A DNA stretch of 7,088 bases from Bacteroidetes bacterium UBA4009. Its GTDB lineage: Bacteria > Bacteroidota > Bacteroidia > NS11-12g > UBA9320. Shown here piece by piece: positions 5,663 through 7,088 of this stretch. The position numbers and the translations under genes are program-made. The notes under the pieces are model-generated. The model saw only the letters and a program-made list of their open reading frames with translations. It made no database searches and was not told the DNA's origin. The DNA lies in assembly GCA_002384205.1 (NCBI GenBank), contig DGBH01000085.1, positions 1 through 7,088 on the forward strand, in the 5' to 3' direction. The stretch's first letter is position 1, and the number at the start of each line of letters is the position of its first letter.

Positions 5663-5692
5663 TTGCACGCCCTTTACCAGGCCATACATTTG
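5663..5692 (+). promoter_or_regulatory. Promoter of the OmpA-family lipoprotein gene
   Basis: TTG at 5663-5665 and TACATTTG at 5685-5692 are separated by exactly 19 bases. This matches the Bacteroidota promoter (TTG, 17-23 bases, TAnnTTTG) recognised by the primary sigma factor of the phylum. Transcription should begin near 5698, giving a leader of about 20 bases before the ATG at 5717. It is the best promoter in the window. Confidence 0.75.
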
Positions 5693-5716
5693 CGGCCAAC
5701 ACTTTTAATAAAACAA

Positions 5717-6712
5717 ATGAAAAAGTCAATAAAAATAGTAGCCGCCGTAGTCATGTGCTCATTAATCGCTTGTGTTCCGGCAAGAAAGCTAGAAGAATTA
5801 CAGGTAAAGTATGATAACTTACAAGGTAGTTATGACGGGCTAAAGACACTCAAAGAATTTAACGATACCACTCTTGCTGACTTAAAAGCAGATTATGACG
5901 CTCTTCAACATCAGTATGAAGCAACGGTGATGGAGTGTGATCAACAAAAAGCAGATTTTGAAAAAATTCAAAACTCTTATAAAATTTTAGGAGAGAATTA
6001 TAAGAGCCTCATAAACAGCAATGAAACAACGAAGAAAGATTTGAGATACGAGTTACAACAACTTGACAAACAACTTGATGAGAAAAAAAGTGAACTTTAT
6101 GCCAAAGAGCTAAAGCTCTCTGCCAAAGAAGAAGAATCCAATAAACTTAAAAAGAATCTTGACGCTTTAGCCCTATCACTTAAGGAGAGAGAAAAAAGAG
6201 TTAATGAACTAGAATCTAAACTAGCCTCTCAAGAAAAAGCAGTAAAAGATCTCAAAAACAAACTTACAGAGTCTCTAATTGGATACAAAAACAGTGGAAT
6301 TTCTGTTATAGAAAAAAATGGAAAAGTATATGTATCGTTAGACAATAGTTTACTTTTCAAATCCGGTAAAACCGACATTGATTGGAAAGGTAAAACAGCC
6401 TTACTCAAAGTATCAGAGAGTTTAATGGACCTAGAGGATTTTGATATTATGGTTGAAGGCCACACCGATAATGTTCCTATGAAATCTGCTACGATAGAAG
6501 ACAACTGGGACTTAAGCGTGCTTAGAGCAACCTCTGTTGTTCGTTACCTTACCACAGAGGGCAAAATGAATCCGATTAAAATCATCCCAAGTGGACGTAG
6601 CAAGTATGTTCCTGTGAATGCAGCAGATACGCCAGAAGCCAGAGCAGCCAACAGAAGAATTGAGATTATCTTATCTCCTAAATTGGATCAGTTGATGGAG
6701 ATTTTGAAATAA
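5717..6712 (+). CDS. OmpA-family coiled-coil lipoprotein
   Basis: This 331-residue protein is probably anchored to the outer membrane by a lipid and bound to peptidoglycan. Residues 1-19 are a lipoprotein signal peptide: basic MKKSIK, a hydrophobic core, and a lipobox LIAC with the lipidated Cys at 19. Residues about 25-190 are a long, charged, heptad-like coiled coil rich in Lys, Glu, Leu and Gln. Residues about 205-320 are an OmpA/MotB-type peptidoglycan-binding domain with LLFKSGKTDID (212-222), VEGHTDNVP (246-254), NWDLSVLRA (263-271) and ARAANRRIEI (308-317). N263, L266, S267 and R270 fit the usual N--LS--RA motif. The ATG at 5717 is chosen over a longer in-frame GTG at 5648 because the signal peptide begins here and the promoter lies inside the longer version. 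The gene is monocistronic, between its own promoter and a strong terminator. The likely role is envelope structure or integrity; the precise partner is unknown. Confidence 0.92.
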   Translation: MKKSIKIVAAVVMCSLIACVPARKLEELQVKYDNLQGSYDGLKTLKEFNDTTLADLKADYDALQHQYEATVMECDQQKADFEKIQNSYKILGENYKSLINSNETTKKDLRYELQQLDKQLDEKKSELYAKELKLSAKEEESNKLKKNLDALALSLKEREKRVNELESKLASQEKAVKDLKNKLTESLIGYKNSGISVIEKNGKVYVSLDNSLLFKSGKTDIDWKGKTALLKVSESLMDLEDFDIMVEGHTDNVPMKSATIEDNWDLSVLRATSVVRYLTTEGKMNPIKIIPSGRSKYVPVNAADTPEARAANRRIEIILSPKLDQLMEILK

Positions 6713-6724
6713 ACATAAACGTCT

Positions 6725-6769
6725 AAAAAAAAAGAGGGGTAAATTATTGATTTGCTCCTCTTTTTTTTT
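6725..6769. terminator. Bidirectional rho-independent terminator
   Basis: Nine A plus GAGGGG (6725-6739) pair with CTCCTC plus nine T (6755-6769) over 15 bp, with one G-U pair, around a 15-base loop. The A- and T-tracts give a U-run on either transcript. It ends the OmpA-like gene (stop at 6712) and, read the other way, the convergent prfB (stop at 6786). Confidence 0.9.
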
Positions 6770-6785
6770 AAAATCTTGTCTTTAA

Positions 6786-7088
6786 TTACTTCTTTTGTCC
6801 GAGCAAATATGCTTTGTGAAATGCAGCTAAATCTCCATCCATTACTGCTTGTACATTACTGGTTTCTTCACCTGTACGTACATCTTTAACCAGTTTGTAT
6901 GGATGCATTACGTAGTTTCTGATCTGACTCCCCCACTCTATTTTCATCTTGCCGTTTTCGATTTCTGCTCGTGCATCGTTTTGCTTACGAAGTTCAATAT
7001 CATATAGCTGTGATTTAAGCATCTTCATCGCTTCTTCCTTGTTAGCTAATTGGGAACGGGCTTGTTGGCACACTACCATTATACCAGA
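6786..7088 (-). CDS. prfB: Peptide chain release factor 2, C-terminal part (truncated by window edge)
   Basis: RF2 enters the ribosome at UGA and UAA stop codons and triggers release of the finished protein. The frame is open to the right edge and gives the last 100 residues, starting SGIMVVCQQARSQ, so the true start lies beyond 7088. The segments KEEAMKMLKSQLYDIELRKQN, IEWGSQIRNYVMHPYKLVKD and TSNVQAVMDGDL are characteristic of the RF2 C-terminus. RF1 lacks the WGSQIR-YV-HPYK segment. The catalytic GGQ, expected some 20 residues upstream, and the SPF stop-codon-reading motif are outside the window, as is any autoregulatory frameshift site. It is convergent with the OmpA-like gene and shares its terminator. 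The end at TAA (6786-6788) fits the family's usual length. Confidence 0.95.
   Translation of the reverse strand, partial: SGIMVVCQQARSQLANKEEAMKMLKSQLYDIELRKQNDARAEIENGKMKIEWGSQIRNYVMHPYKLVKDVRTGEETSNVQAVMDGDLAAFHKAYLLGQKK

Noticed and set aside
6229..6504. Minus-strand open frame of 91 residues inside the OmpA-like gene
   Set aside because: It is an antisense reading of the conserved OmpA domain with no independent support.
1..7088. CRISPR arrays, toxin-antitoxin pairs, defence or secretion clusters, insertion sequences
   Set aside because: No regularly spaced direct repeats, transposase motifs, or paired small genes with known toxin or antitoxin patterns were seen on either strand.

Overview
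The window looks like an ordinary chromosomal stretch from a member of the Bacteroidota, most likely a Flavobacteriia-type bacterium. Three signs point there. The DNA is AT-rich. Genes lack Shine-Dalgarno sequences and have A-rich start contexts. Several upstream regions carry the group's characteristic -7 promoter element TAnnTTTG, best seen before the OmpA-like lipoprotein gene, where a TTG lies exactly 19 bases upstream. The proteins also read like flavobacterial orthologues.

Layout, left to right. Positions 10-228 hold what looks like the C-terminal tail of a Bacteroidota-type site-specific (serine) recombinase. Its reading frame runs into, and stops inside, a tRNA-Arg(ACG) gene on the opposite strand (194-267). 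The tRNA has its own strong intrinsic terminator (149-189), which the recombinase frame also reads through. This is the typical appearance of an element end, or the scar of one, at a tRNA attachment site. Diverging from the tRNA is a Ppx/GppA-family phosphatase (344-1261, TTG start). It converges on a small orphan basic protein (1275-1703, minus). A roughly 200-base divergent region then leads to an unrecognised 366-residue protein (1903-3003, GTG start almost on top of its promoter). Next come an ACMSD-like metal-dependent decarboxylase/amidohydrolase (3195-4259), a DdlA-type D-alanine--D-alanine ligase (4337-5422), a 294-base intergenic region with two tandem hairpins and a good promoter, and an OmpA-family coiled-coil lipoprotein (5717-6712). 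A bidirectional terminator separates that gene from the 3' end of prfB (6786-7088, minus), which is cut by the window edge.

How the genes fit together. Ddl makes the D-Ala-D-Ala dipeptide for peptidoglycan, and the OmpA-like lipoprotein probably binds peptidoglycan from the outer membrane, so these two neighbours share the cell envelope as a theme. The ACMSD-like enzyme is usually associated with tryptophan/kynurenine breakdown, but no other gene of that pathway is visible. Ppx, prfB and tRNA-Arg are housekeeping functions without an obvious link. I see no CRISPR array, toxin-antitoxin pair, defence system, complete mobile element or biosynthetic cluster, and no convincing undescribed multi-gene system. 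The points most worth a second look are the recombinase/tRNA overlap, the unrecognised 1903-3003 protein with its near-leaderless start, and the hairpin pair upstream of the lipoprotein gene.
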